Shown piece by piece: positions 1 through 6,317 of a stretch of 6,317 bases of DNA. The notes under the pieces were generated by a model. That model saw nothing but the letters and a program-made list of their open reading frames with translations. It searched no databases and was not told the origin of the DNA. Source of the stretch: an uncultured Lacinutrix sp. (GTDB lineage Bacteria; Bacteroidota; Bacteroidia; Flavobacteriales; Flavobacteriaceae); NCBI GenBank assembly GCA_937916035.1, contig CALGIH010000249.1, forward strand, positions 1-6,317, in the 5' to 3' direction. How positions within the stretch are numbered: position 1 is the first letter of the stretch; each line of letters starts with the position of its first letter. The translations under genes and the position numbers were made by a program.

Positions 1-656
1 TTATTTTGATTGGTAGACACTAAGTCTAATGCTGTAGTAAGCACATAGTTTCTTGGAAATTCTGCTTCAAGAGTAATATCTGCTTTCGGAATGAATAAAT
101 CATCCAAATCTTTATTGCTATAATAGTTCCACGTTCCATTATAAACAGCAGGTGTAATGTACCAGTATTTTAGTTTTATTTCTTTAAAAGGAGTAATACC
201 ATAACGCGTAAATTTATCGCTAGGTAAATGAATTTTATAGACTAGTGTTAAGTTATAAGCTTCTCCGGGAAGCAAGGCTTTATCAAGACTTACAGTAACA
301 ATGTCGAGTTGATTTTCTAAACGATCAAAACTCAATTCATTAAACTGTTGATCTTTAATAGACAAGACAACAGTATAACCACGCTCTTCGTTTTTTGCAA
401 AATGGAAGTTGGTATTGTACTCTTCGGTAAACCTGTTTGCTAATGGTGTGCTTTTGGTTGAAAAACTATTACTCCAATCATTCAAGTAAATCGTACTCAA
501 AGTATCGTTTGAGGTATTTGTGTATGAAATAAACTGATTTACAGTAATGGTTTTTTCAGGAATATTAAAATTTGCTTTTATGTCTATCTTATTCTGTGCG
601 ACCAGTAGTTGACAAGATAGTAGGAGTAGTAATAGATATGAGAGTTTAGTTTTCAA
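1..656 (-). CDS. Exported M1-like metallopeptidase, N-terminal part (cut by left edge)
   Basis: The minus-strand frame is open from a TTG codon at 656-654 to the window edge, giving about 218 residues. There is no in-frame ATG, and the codon before the TTG is the TAA of the upstream gene, so TTG is the only sensible start. Residues 1-21 form a signal peptide: K2 and K4, a leucine-rich core at 5-13, and a likely signal peptidase I cut after A20 (LLVAQ). C15 (LLSC) is a weaker lipobox alternative. The mature part is beta-rich and contains LNDWSNSF (58-65), STPLANRF (69-76), an ERGYTV segment, then KYWYITPAVYNGTWNYYSN. I recall this pattern from the N-terminal region of flavobacterial M1 (gluzincin) aminopeptidase-like proteins. 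The catalytic HExxH zinc motif would lie beyond the edge, so peptidase activity is inferred. It is probably translated by coupling to the preceding gene. The gene itself is secure; the family call is moderate. Confidence 0.66.
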   Translation of the reverse strand, partial: MKTKLSYLLLLLLSCQLLVAQNKIDIKANFNIPEKTITVNQFISYTNTSNDTLSTIYLNDWSNSFSTKSTPLANRFTEEYNTNFHFAKNEERGYTVVLSIKDQQFNELSFDRLENQLDIVTVSLDKALLPGEAYNLTLVYKIHLPSDKFTRYGITPFKEIKLKYWYITPAVYNGTWNYYSNKDLDDLFIPKADITLEAEFPRNYVLTTALDLVSTNQN

Positions 657-1910
657 TTATTGAATCACAAATTTTAAAGGTTTAATTAACTTGTTTGATG
701 TCAAAATATAATAAATACCACTAGCTAATTTTGAAACATCTATTGCTAGGTTGGCTACATTTTTAGTTTTCAACGTCTCAATTTTTTGACCAAGTGTATT
801 GTAAATAGTTAAATTATCAATGGCACTGTTAGTGATTTTTAATTGTAGTTGCTCGCTAACAACGTTAGAGCCTACAAATTTGATGCCATTAAAGTAAGTT
901 GGCGTTTCTACACTCAATGCTTCAGGGGTTTGTAATTCAAGAGTCACAGGTAAATGATCACTCATGTAATAAAGTGCATCTCTGATAGTGAAATTAAATT
1001 CACTTCCATCACAATTGGCTGTATTGATTTCACCATTATAACAATTTGAATTAGCATTATTTCCATACACTTGATAACTGTCTGGAACGTAAAACAAATC
1101 GGTATTCGTTAACATGTTTTCAGAGGTAAGAATAAAATCAAACCGATCATCAAAACCACCTGTTGCACCACCCAATCCATTTTGTGTTCTAGTTGATTGT
1201 GTGAATACATCTATATAATTGATGTTGTTGTGCCAGCTACCAACACGATCTGCAGGATCAACAAAAGTGATATTATTGTTGGTGTCAATAAGCTCTTGAA
1301 AAGCAGGCTCGGACGATGTATAGATATTTAAATCACCACCAAACACCACATTGCGATGATTGGGTAAGGTTTCAAGATAAGCAACGAAGTCGTTGACCAT
1401 TGCTAAGCGAAGTTGTTGATTTGTAGTTCCGCTTGACGATTTCAAATGCGATACAAAAACATCTAAATAAATCGGATTAGTATCTGCATCAACAGTTTTA
1501 ATCTTTAGGATATAATGATTAAAATCTCTATAACTGGAAGCTACAATAGTTTGACTTTCTAAGCTAAATTTTGAGCTATCATAGTATAGCATGTTTTGCA
1601 ATTCATTTTGGTCACCTATGTTATCATCAGACATGTTAAACTGAAATACAGCACGTTGGTAATTGCTGTTTGCATACTGCATGATATTTAATATGTTATC
1701 TGCACCTGCTTCATTATTAAGTTCACAAATCATAAATAGATCTGGACTATAATCAGTAATGATAACCTCTAAGTTTTGAATGCGAGATGCAGGCTCTTGC
1801 AATGGATAGTTTAGCACATTATAAAACATCAGCTTTAAGTTTTCTTGTGAAAACAGGGCATTTACAAAAATGCAAAACATAAGGAGTGTTATAAAAACTC
1901 TTTTATTCAT
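657..1910 (-). CDS. Secreted endonuclease/exonuclease/phosphatase family enzyme with T9SS sorting domain
   Basis: The 417-residue product is predicted to cut phosphodiester bonds outside the cell; whether the substrate is DNA, RNA or a phospho-compound cannot be read from sequence. A signal peptide spans residues 1 to about 21 (ending ALFSQ). The EEP (DNase I-like) fold follows with its metal and catalytic motifs in order: FYNVLN with N31, ICELN with E63, FVSHLK with H155, GGDLN with D193 and N195, RFDFIL at 256-261, and MSDHLPV with D318 and H319. C290 and C300 may form a disulfide, which suits an exported protein. Residues about 345-417 form a type A Por sorting domain (NLTIYNTLGQ, LASGIYYI, KPLKFVIQ) that directs export across the outer membrane by T9SS and is normally removed. 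The ATG at 1910 puts the signal peptide at the N-terminus. It lies 27 bp after the LOG gene and directly abuts the M1-like gene. No catalytic residue appears missing. Confidence 0.92.
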   Translation of the reverse strand: MNKRVFITLLMFCIFVNALFSQENLKLMFYNVLNYPLQEPASRIQNLEVIITDYSPDLFMICELNNEAGADNILNIMQYANSNYQRAVFQFNMSDDNIGDQNELQNMLYYDSSKFSLESQTIVASSYRDFNHYILKIKTVDADTNPIYLDVFVSHLKSSSGTTNQQLRLAMVNDFVAYLETLPNHRNVVFGGDLNIYTSSEPAFQELIDTNNNITFVDPADRVGSWHNNINYIDVFTQSTRTQNGLGGATGGFDDRFDFILTSENMLTNTDLFYVPDSYQVYGNNANSNCYNGEINTANCDGSEFNFTIRDALYYMSDHLPVTLELQTPEALSVETPTYFNGIKFVGSNVVSEQLQLKITNSAIDNLTIYNTLGQKIETLKTKNVANLAIDVSKLASGIYYILTSNKLIKPLKFVIQ

Positions 1911-1937
1911 GCTAAAGGGAGAATGTGATACTATTAA

Positions 1938-2627
1938 TTAAAAATTAGGGCTTAACTCATATTGTTTGTAGAAACCATCTAAAATGTCAATAACTTCAGT
2001 TTCTGTATCTACTAGATGTATTAAATCTAAATCGGTTGCGCTCACAGTACTAAATTTTTCAAGTAAGGTGTCTTTTATCCAATCCATAACGCCTCCCCAA
2101 AATTCAGTTCCGACTAAAATAATTGGAAATTTTTCAATCTTTTTAGTTTGTATAAGTGTAATCGCTTCAAACAATTCGTCAAGTGTGCCAAAGCCTCCAG
2201 GCATAACCACAAAGCCTTGTGAGTATTTCACAAACATGACCTTACGTACAAAGAAGTAGTCAAAGTCAAGACTCTTATCACTATCAATATATGGATTGTC
2301 ATGTTGTTCAAAAGGCAAATCGATATTTAACCCAACAGAAGTTCCGCCAGCTAAATGTGCACCTTTATTTCCAGCTTCCATAATTCCTGGTCCACCACCA
2401 GTGATGACGCCATAACCAGCCTCAACAATATGTGTGGCAATATCTTGTGCCAATTGGTAATATTTATCATGTGGTTGTGTTCTTGCTGAGCCAAAAATAG
2501 AGACACATGGTCCAATTCTACTTAATTTTTCATAACCATTTACAAACTCTCCCATGATTTTAAAAATCGCCCATGAGTCATTCGTTTTTATGCCATTCCA
2601 GCCTTTTGGATGTAATTCCTTCTTCAT
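1938..2627 (-). CDS. LOG family (TIGR00730) nucleotide phosphoribohydrolase-like protein
   Basis: This 229-residue cytoplasmic protein has a Rossmann-type fold. Its signatures are VSIFGSAR (42-49), GGGPGIMEAGNKGA (77-90), FFVRK with R128 and K129, and PGGFGTLDE (143-151) ending in E151. The Arg and Glu correspond to the catalytic pair of LOG proteins, which release the base from nucleoside 5'-monophosphates; the classic activity is cytokinin activation from its riboside monophosphate. Many bacterial relatives annotated as lysine decarboxylase lack that activity, and I see no PLP-enzyme features here. The length is usual for the family, with an N-terminal extension of about 38 residues typical of the longer bacterial subgroup. 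It starts 20 bp after the uvrA stop and ends 27 bp before the EEP gene. The leader is AT-rich without a Shine-Dalgarno, as is common in Bacteroidota. The physiological substrate is unknown; generic nucleotide salvage is an inference. Confidence 0.92.
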   Translation of the reverse strand: MKKELHPKGWNGIKTNDSWAIFKIMGEFVNGYEKLSRIGPCVSIFGSARTQPHDKYYQLAQDIATHIVEAGYGVITGGGPGIMEAGNKGAHLAGGTSVGLNIDLPFEQHDNPYIDSDKSLDFDYFFVRKVMFVKYSQGFVVMPGGFGTLDELFEAITLIQTKKIEKFPIILVGTEFWGGVMDWIKDTLLEKFSTVSATDLDLIHLVDTETEVIDILDGFYKQYELSPNF

Positions 2628-2647
2628 ATATTTAAATTTATCAACTG

Positions 2648-5479
2648 CTAATTTAGTTCTTTTCTTAGAAACTTCGCTGTATAGCTTTTAGGATGTTTAG
2701 CCACTTCTTCAGGTGTGCCTTCAGCAATGATCTTACCACCACCTTTTCCGCCCTCGTAACCAATATCAATAACGTGGTCAACGGTTTTTATAACGTCCAA
2801 GTTGTGTTCAATAATCAAAACAGTATTACCTTTATCAGCCAATTTATTAAGCACAATCATGAGCACTCTAATGTCTTCAAAATGCAGTCCTGTTGTAGGT
2901 TCATCCAAAATGTAAAAGGTGTTTCCTGTGTCTCGTTTGGAGAGTTCAGTCGCTAATTTAATACGTTGTGCCTCGCCACCAGACAACGTTGTACTTGGTT
3001 GACCTAAGGAGATATAACCCAAACCAACATCATTAATGGTTTTTAGTTTTCGGTATATTTTCGGAATGTGTTCAAAGTAAGGCAATGCCTCTTCTATGGT
3101 CATATTTAACACATGACTAATGCTTTTTCCTTTGTAACGAATCTCCAAGGTTTCTCTGTTAAAGCGTTTGCCTTGACAGGTTTCACACTCCACATAAACA
3201 TCAGGCAAAAAGTTCATTTCAATAACACGTAAGCCACCACCTTTACAGGTTTCGCAACGTCCTCCTGGCACATTAAAACTAAAGCGACCTGGTTTGTAAC
3301 CTCTAATCATCGCTTCAGGAATCTTAGCAAACAAGCTACGTACTTCATCAAACGTTTTGGTGTAGGTTGCAGGATTACTTCGTGGTGTACGTCCAATAGG
3401 AGATTGGTTAATATCAATCACCTTATCAATATGCTCTAAACCTTTAATGCTCTTGTAAGGCATAATGGTTTTTACACCATGAAAATAGTAATTGTTTAAA
3501 ATAGGGTATAGGGTTTCATTAATCAAGGTACTCTTTCCGCTTCCTGAAACTCCTGTCACACCAATCATTTTTCCTAACGGAAAACTTACAGACACATTCT
3601 TTAAATTGTTTCCTGTACATCCTTTTAAAGTCATGGTCTTACCATTTCCTTTTCTGCGTTTTTTCGGGACTTCAATACGTTTGGTTCCGTTGAGGTAATC
3701 TGCAGTAAGTGTATGATGTGTAAGTAATTCTTTTGGTGTGCCTTCACTAATAATTTCGCCACCATGTTTCCCTGCAAAAGGACCAATATCAATCACGTGG
3801 TCTGCGCGTTCAATCATGTCTTTATCATGCTCAACAACAATGACAGAGTTCCCAATATCACGTAAGGCTATTAAAGAGTTGATGAGTTTTGCATTGTCAC
3901 GTTGATGCAAACCAATACTTGGTTCATCCAAAATATAAAGTACACCAACCAATTGTGAACCAATTTGTGTGGCTAATCTAATACGTTGTGCTTCTCCTCC
4001 AGATAAAGATTTTGAGCTTCTATCAAGTGATAAGTACGTTAAACCAACATCCAATAAAAACTGAATACGGCTTTTTATTTCTTTCACTACTTCTTCAGCA
4101 ATGGCTTTTTGTTTGTCAGATAAATGGTTTTCTAAATCATGAAACCAAACGCCTAACTCTACAATATCCATATGCGCTAATTCGGCAATGCTTTTATCGT
4201 TTATTTTAAAAAACATCGACTCCTTTTTCAAGCGTGAGCCTTCACATTCAGGACACACAATTTTGTCCATGTATTCTTTTGCCCAACGTTTTATCGACGT
4301 GGATTCAGCAGTGTTGTACTGACTTTCAATAAAATTGGCGATACCTTCAAAATCGATGCTATAACTTCTGGTGATGCCTAAGGTTTTACTATCTACCGTA
4401 AATTTTTCGTTGCCACCATAAAAAATCATATCCAAAGCTTCTTTCGGTATCTTTTTAATAGGATCACCTAAACTAAAATCATAGCGTTGTGCAATGAGTT
4501 CAAGTTGTTTGAAGATCCATGAATTTTTTTGAGGCCCTTGAGGAGCTAAGCCACCAGCTTTAATAGATAAACTATCGTCTGGCACAATTTTCTTTTCATT
4601 CACCTGATACATGGTGCCAATCCCATTACACTTGTTGCAAGCGCCTTTTGGCGAGTTGAATGAGAAGTTATTAGGCTCAGGATTTGGATAGGAAATTCCA
4701 GATTGCGGACACATTAAGTCACGACTAAAATAGCGTGCTTCATTGGTGTCATTATCAATAACCATGAGCACATTGTCACCATGATACATGGCAGTATTGA
4801 TGGTTTCGGTGAGGCGTTTATCATTATCAACAGCAGCACTAATTTGCAAGCGATCAATCACAATTTCTATATCGTGTATTTTGTAACGATCTAGCATCAT
4901 GCCTTTTGCCAAATCTTTGATTTCGCCATCAGCACGAACCTTTACAAAACCTTGTTTGGCAATTTGCTCAAAGAGTTCTCTGTAATGGCCTTTTCGAGAT
5001 CTAATTACAGGAGCCAACACACTAATGCGTTTGCCATCAAAAGTCTCCAAGATGAGTTCTTTAATTTGCTCGTCGCTATAACTCACCATTTTTAAGCCTG
5101 TGTTGTAACTATAAGCATCACTCGCTCTAGCAAACAACAAACGTAAAAAATCATAAATTTCAGTGATGGTACCAACGGTTGAACGTGGCGACTTGCTGGT
5201 TGTTTTTTGCTCTATGGCAATCACTGGAGACAAACCATCAATTTTATCGACATCTGGACGCTCTAAACCACCTAAAAACTGTCGTGCATACGACGATAAT
5301 GTCTCAATATAACGACGTTGTCCTTCGGCATAAATGGTATCAAAAGCCAAGGATGATTTACCGCTTCCAGACAAGCCAGTAATGACCACTAGCTTCTCTC
5401 TTGGTATGGATACATCAATGTTTTTAAGGTTGTGAACGCGAGCGCCTTTCACCTCAATATGTTCTTCAAATTGGCTCAT
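2648..5479 (-). CDS. uvrA: Excinuclease ABC subunit A (UvrA)
   Basis: UvrA is the dimeric ATPase that finds bulky DNA lesions with UvrB and starts nucleotide excision repair. From the ATG at 5479 the product is 943 residues, the usual size. The first ABC half has Walker A GLSGSGKS (35-42), signature LSGGEAQR (492-499) and Walker B with LDEPSIGLH (517-525). The second half has GVSGSGKS (643-650), LSGGEAQR (832-839) and LDEPTTGLH (858-866). The C-terminal zinc finger is complete: C742, C745, C765 and C768. A CPEC pair at C409/C412 is also present. The finger aligned with E. coli C253/C256/C277/C280 reads C257, S260, C281 and C284, so one ligand is replaced. The frame stays open upstream to a TTG at 5524, but that extension overlaps the promoter and adds 15 residues unlike UvrA, so I chose [10 protein letters not shown]. 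It is the first gene of the probable operon and is intact. Confidence 0.98.
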   Translation of the reverse strand: MSQFEEHIEVKGARVHNLKNIDVSIPREKLVVITGLSGSGKSSLAFDTIYAEGQRRYIETLSSYARQFLGGLERPDVDKIDGLSPVIAIEQKTTSKSPRSTVGTITEIYDFLRLLFARASDAYSYNTGLKMVSYSDEQIKELILETFDGKRISVLAPVIRSRKGHYRELFEQIAKQGFVKVRADGEIKDLAKGMMLDRYKIHDIEIVIDRLQISAAVDNDKRLTETINTAMYHGDNVLMVIDNDTNEARYFSRDLMCPQSGISYPNPEPNNFSFNSPKGACNKCNGIGTMYQVNEKKIVPDDSLSIKAGGLAPQGPQKNSWIFKQLELIAQRYDFSLGDPIKKIPKEALDMIFYGGNEKFTVDSKTLGITRSYSIDFEGIANFIESQYNTAESTSIKRWAKEYMDKIVCPECEGSRLKKESMFFKINDKSIAELAHMDIVELGVWFHDLENHLSDKQKAIAEEVVKEIKSRIQFLLDVGLTYLSLDRSSKSLSGGEAQRIRLATQIGSQLVGVLYILDEPSIGLHQRDNAKLINSLIALRDIGNSVIVVEHDKDMIERADHVIDIGPFAGKHGGEIISEGTPKELLTHHTLTADYLNGTKRIEVPKKRRKGNGKTMTLKGCTGNNLKNVSVSFPLGKMIGVTGVSGSGKSTLINETLYPILNNYYFHGVKTIMPYKSIKGLEHIDKVIDINQSPIGRTPRSNPATYTKTFDEVRSLFAKIPEAMIRGYKPGRFSFNVPGGRCETCKGGGLRVIEMNFLPDVYVECETCQGKRFNRETLEIRYKGKSISHVLNMTIEEALPYFEHIPKIYRKLKTINDVGLGYISLGQPSTTLSGGEAQRIKLATELSKRDTGNTFYILDEPTTGLHFEDIRVLMIVLNKLADKGNTVLIIEHNLDVIKTVDHVIDIGYEGGKGGGKIIAEGTPEEVAKHPKSYTAKFLRKELN

Positions 5480-5494
5480 AGATTTATAAAGTTG

Positions 5495-5525
5495 CAAAGG
5501 TACAGATTTAGTAGGTAAAACCAAA
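5495..5525 (-). promoter_or_regulatory. Bacteroidota-type sigma promoter of uvrA
   Basis: On the minus strand TTTG (5525-5522) is followed by exactly 19 bp and then TACCTTTG (5502-5495). This matches the known Bacteroidota primary-sigma consensus, TTTG near -33 and TAnnTTTG near -7. Transcription should start a few bases further on, around 5491-5487, leaving a leader of only about 8-12 nt before the ATG at 5479. I found no second TAnnTTTG match on either strand of the 5526-5917 spacer. It probably drives uvrA and the three genes after it. Confidence 0.8.
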
Positions 5526-5599
5526 GTGAATGTTAATTGCTGAACTAGGAGTTATAAACAGTAATTTTTAATGAAAAAATGTTAATAATGTTTAGTAAT

Positions 5600-5615
5600 T
5601 ACGTAGTTCTACGTA
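5600..5615. promoter_or_regulatory. Perfect 16-bp dyad TACGTAG-TT-CTACGTA, possible operator
   Basis: Two perfect 7-bp arms flank a 2-bp centre. The arms are too close for a stable RNA hairpin, so a dimeric DNA-binding protein is the more natural reading. The site lies about 75 bp upstream of the uvrA -33 element. A further copy of the half-site CTACGT is at 5737-5742. The regulator is unknown, and a role in uvrA control is only inferred from position. Confidence 0.4.
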
Positions 5616-5673
5616 TTGATTTTCTTAGAGATAGACTTCGAGTGATGGAGCAAAAAATAAATGCTAGTAATAA

Positions 5674-5690
5674 TTCTTGACGAACAAGAA
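5674..5690. repeat. Short inverted repeat TTCTTG-ACGAA-CAAGAA
   Basis: Perfect 6-bp arms (5674-5679 and 5685-5690) enclose a 5-nt loop. It could be a small hairpin or a binding site. No T-run follows on either strand, so it is not an intrinsic terminator. A chance origin is possible in AT-rich DNA. Confidence 0.3.
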
Positions 5691-5710
5691 AAGATCGACT
5701 TACAACAATA

Positions 5711-5727
5711 CATAACTAGAAGTTATG
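5711..5727. repeat. Short inverted repeat CATAACT-AGA-AGTTATG
   Basis: Perfect 7-bp arms (5711-5717 and 5721-5727) surround a 3-bp centre. The core AACTAGAAGTTAT recurs with one change, as AACTAGGAGTTAT, at 5543-5555, about 20 bp upstream of the uvrA -33 element. A paired operator is possible, but no regulator is identified. Confidence 0.35.
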
Positions 5728-5804
5728 GTAGCTTAACTACGTTTAATGTCATGTTTAAGAACAAGAGCCAGCAGTTTATTGGGCAAAGTGGTAAGTAATA
5801 GTTC

Positions 5805-5890
5805 TGGCATTGCGAACACTGTGAAGCCATCTGTTTGTTAGGAGTTGAGATTTGTCCGATTACTTCGTTTTAACACTCCTAGTAATGACA
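5805..5890. repeat. Degenerate dispersed palindromic element (CATTGCGA...GAAGC-ATC type)
   Basis: The left arm begins TGGCATTGCGAACACTGTG and runs through GAAGCCATC (5805-5831). The right arm runs from GATTACTTCG to CTCCTAGTAATGACA (5858-5890). They are imperfect inverted copies, matching mainly at the outer CATT/AATG and inner GAAG..ATC/GAT..CTTC blocks. I recognise the pattern GTCATTGCGA...GAAGCAATCT...AGATTGCTTCG...CGCAATGAC as a noncoding palindrome scattered through many bacterial genomes, including flavobacteria. This copy has many mismatches, so it looks old. It carries no gene. It sits just beyond the 3' end of the right-hand gene, as such elements often do. A second inverted pair, GTCCGA (5854-5859) and TCGGAC (5899-5904), could form an alternative hairpin. 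Confidence 0.6.
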
Positions 5891-5917
5891 GTAGGAATTC
5901 GGACTGACATTATCTTA

Positions 5918-6316
5918 TTATTTTTTATCGTTAAGGTAAGGTCTTTTTTCTCCCTTTATATGATCAATTTCTAAGCCAATAAATAGGAGTTTGTGAAAGG
6001 TTGGTAGTTGTGCACCACTTTCGGTAGTTGTCCAGTCTGACCAACTAGCTTCAAGGCCATCAATTGGTAAAATGGATGTCCACATTTTAAAACTTTTTGG
6101 TTTTCCTTGGTCGTCAAATTCCCAAAGATAAGAGTCGCCAGGAGTAGAGCCTCCAGTTTTATAAGTAACTAATAAACCTTCTTTGCCATTTTCTAATTCA
6201 ACGAGTCGTCGTTCTACACCATGATCAAACACTTTGTAAGGTGCCACGAGCCAAAAGGAATCGTTGTTATAATAGTCTAATGCTTGTTGTACAAGTTTGT
6301 CTCGATTTTCACCAAC
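5918..6316 (-). CDS. Uncharacterised protein, C-terminal part (cut by right edge)
   Basis: The frame is open from the window edge to the TAA at 5918, giving 132 residues of the C-terminal end. A GTG at 6247 lies inside a continuous reading frame (DSFWLVAPYKVFDHG runs across it), so it is an internal Val rather than the start. Visible motifs are SFWLVAPYKVFD, GSTPGDSYLWEFDDQGKP and SDWTTTESGAQLP; the tail is charged (KGEKRPYLNDKK). The alternating beta pattern and the APYK..GD.Y.WEFD...P..FKMW layout recall flavobacterial hypothetical proteins with a LolA/LolB-like lipid-binding beta fold, but this is a faint impression. The N-terminus, and with it any signal peptide, is outside the window. 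It lies about 390 bp upstream of uvrA, which has its own promoter, so it is probably a separate unit. I do not recognise a specific function. Confidence 0.8.
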   Translation of the reverse strand, partial: VGENRDKLVQQALDYYNNDSFWLVAPYKVFDHGVERRLVELENGKEGLLVTYKTGGSTPGDSYLWEFDDQGKPKSFKMWTSILPIDGLEASWSDWTTTESGAQLPTFHKLLFIGLEIDHIKGEKRPYLNDKK

Positions 6317-6317
6317 C

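Larger units (their letters stand above)
5526..5917. other. Intergenic spacer between uvrA promoter and the upstream gene
   Basis: This stretch of about 390 bp has no convincing gene. It is AT-rich at 5526-5600 and holds three perfect short dyads at 5600-5615, 5674-5690 and 5711-5727, a near-exact direct repeat (5543-5555 and 5714-5726, 12 of 13 bases), and the degenerate palindromic element at 5805-5890. Two short plus-strand frames exist, ATG 5588 to TGA 5680 (30 codons) and ATG 5661 to TAA 5798 (45 codons). They overlap, resemble nothing I know, and have no plus-strand promoter match. I see no tRNA or riboswitch and no hairpin followed by a T-run for either flanking gene. Confidence 0.6.

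Noticed and set aside
610..656. Lipoprotein signal (LLSC) in the M1-like gene
   Set aside because: The hydrophobic core before C15 is short and the residues LLS fit a lipobox poorly; a signal peptidase I site at LLVAQ fits better.
1984..5382. Plus-strand open frames of 67-91 codons inside LOG and uvrA
   Set aside because: They lie wholly antisense to well-identified genes and their translations have no recognisable motifs; they are shadows of the coding strand.
5480..5524. N-terminal extension of UvrA from a TTG at 5524
   Set aside because: It overlaps the -33 and -7 promoter elements and adds 15 residues with no UvrA character; the ATG at 5479 gives the normal family length.
5854..5904. 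Intrinsic terminator for the right-hand gene from the GTCCGA/TCGGAC hairpin
   Set aside because: The stem is only 6 bp with a loop of about 39 nt, and no T-run follows on the minus strand.
5526..5917. CRISPR array, attachment site or toxin-antitoxin pair in the spacer
   Set aside because: There are no regularly spaced repeats, no tRNA or integrase, and no pair of plausible small genes.
6245..6247. GTG at 6247 as the start of the right-hand gene
   Set aside because: The frame stays open upstream to the window edge with protein-like sequence running across the GTG, so it is an internal valine.

Overview
The window looks like a chromosomal segment from a marine-type member of the Flavobacteriaceae (phylum Bacteroidota). 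Four things point there: low GC, a C-terminal type IX secretion (T9SS, Por) sorting domain on one gene product, a Bacteroidota-type promoter (TTTG-N19-TACCTTTG) before uvrA, and gene starts that lack Shine-Dalgarno sequences. Every convincing gene lies on the minus strand, so transcription runs from right to left.

Layout from right to left along transcription: (1) 6316-5918, the 3' end of an uncharacterised protein gene that is cut by the window edge; (2) 5917-5526, a spacer of about 390 bp with no convincing gene, holding a degenerate dispersed palindrome (5805-5890), three short perfect dyads and the uvrA promoter; (3) 5479-2648, uvrA, the damage-recognition ATPase of nucleotide excision repair; (4) 2627-1938, a LOG/TIGR00730-type nucleotide-processing protein; (5) 1910-657, a secreted endonuclease/exonuclease/phosphatase (EEP) family enzyme with a T9SS sorting tail; (6) 656-1, the 5' part of an exported protein resembling the N-terminal region of M1-type metallopeptidases, beginning at a TTG codon directly after the stop of gene 5.

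The four genes uvrA, LOG, EEP and M1-like are separated by 20, 27 and 0 bp, and I saw no terminator or promoter between them, so they are probably one transcript driven by the uvrA promoter. Two products are cytoplasmic and act on DNA or nucleotides. The other two are exported and probably degrade extracellular phosphodiesters and peptides. No pathway obviously joins all four, and the cluster may simply be a convenient transcription unit.

I do not see a convincing undescribed system. The points most worth checking are the uvrA promoter, which settles the uvrA start; the in-frame TAA-TTG junction; the dyad-rich spacer; and the old palindromic element.
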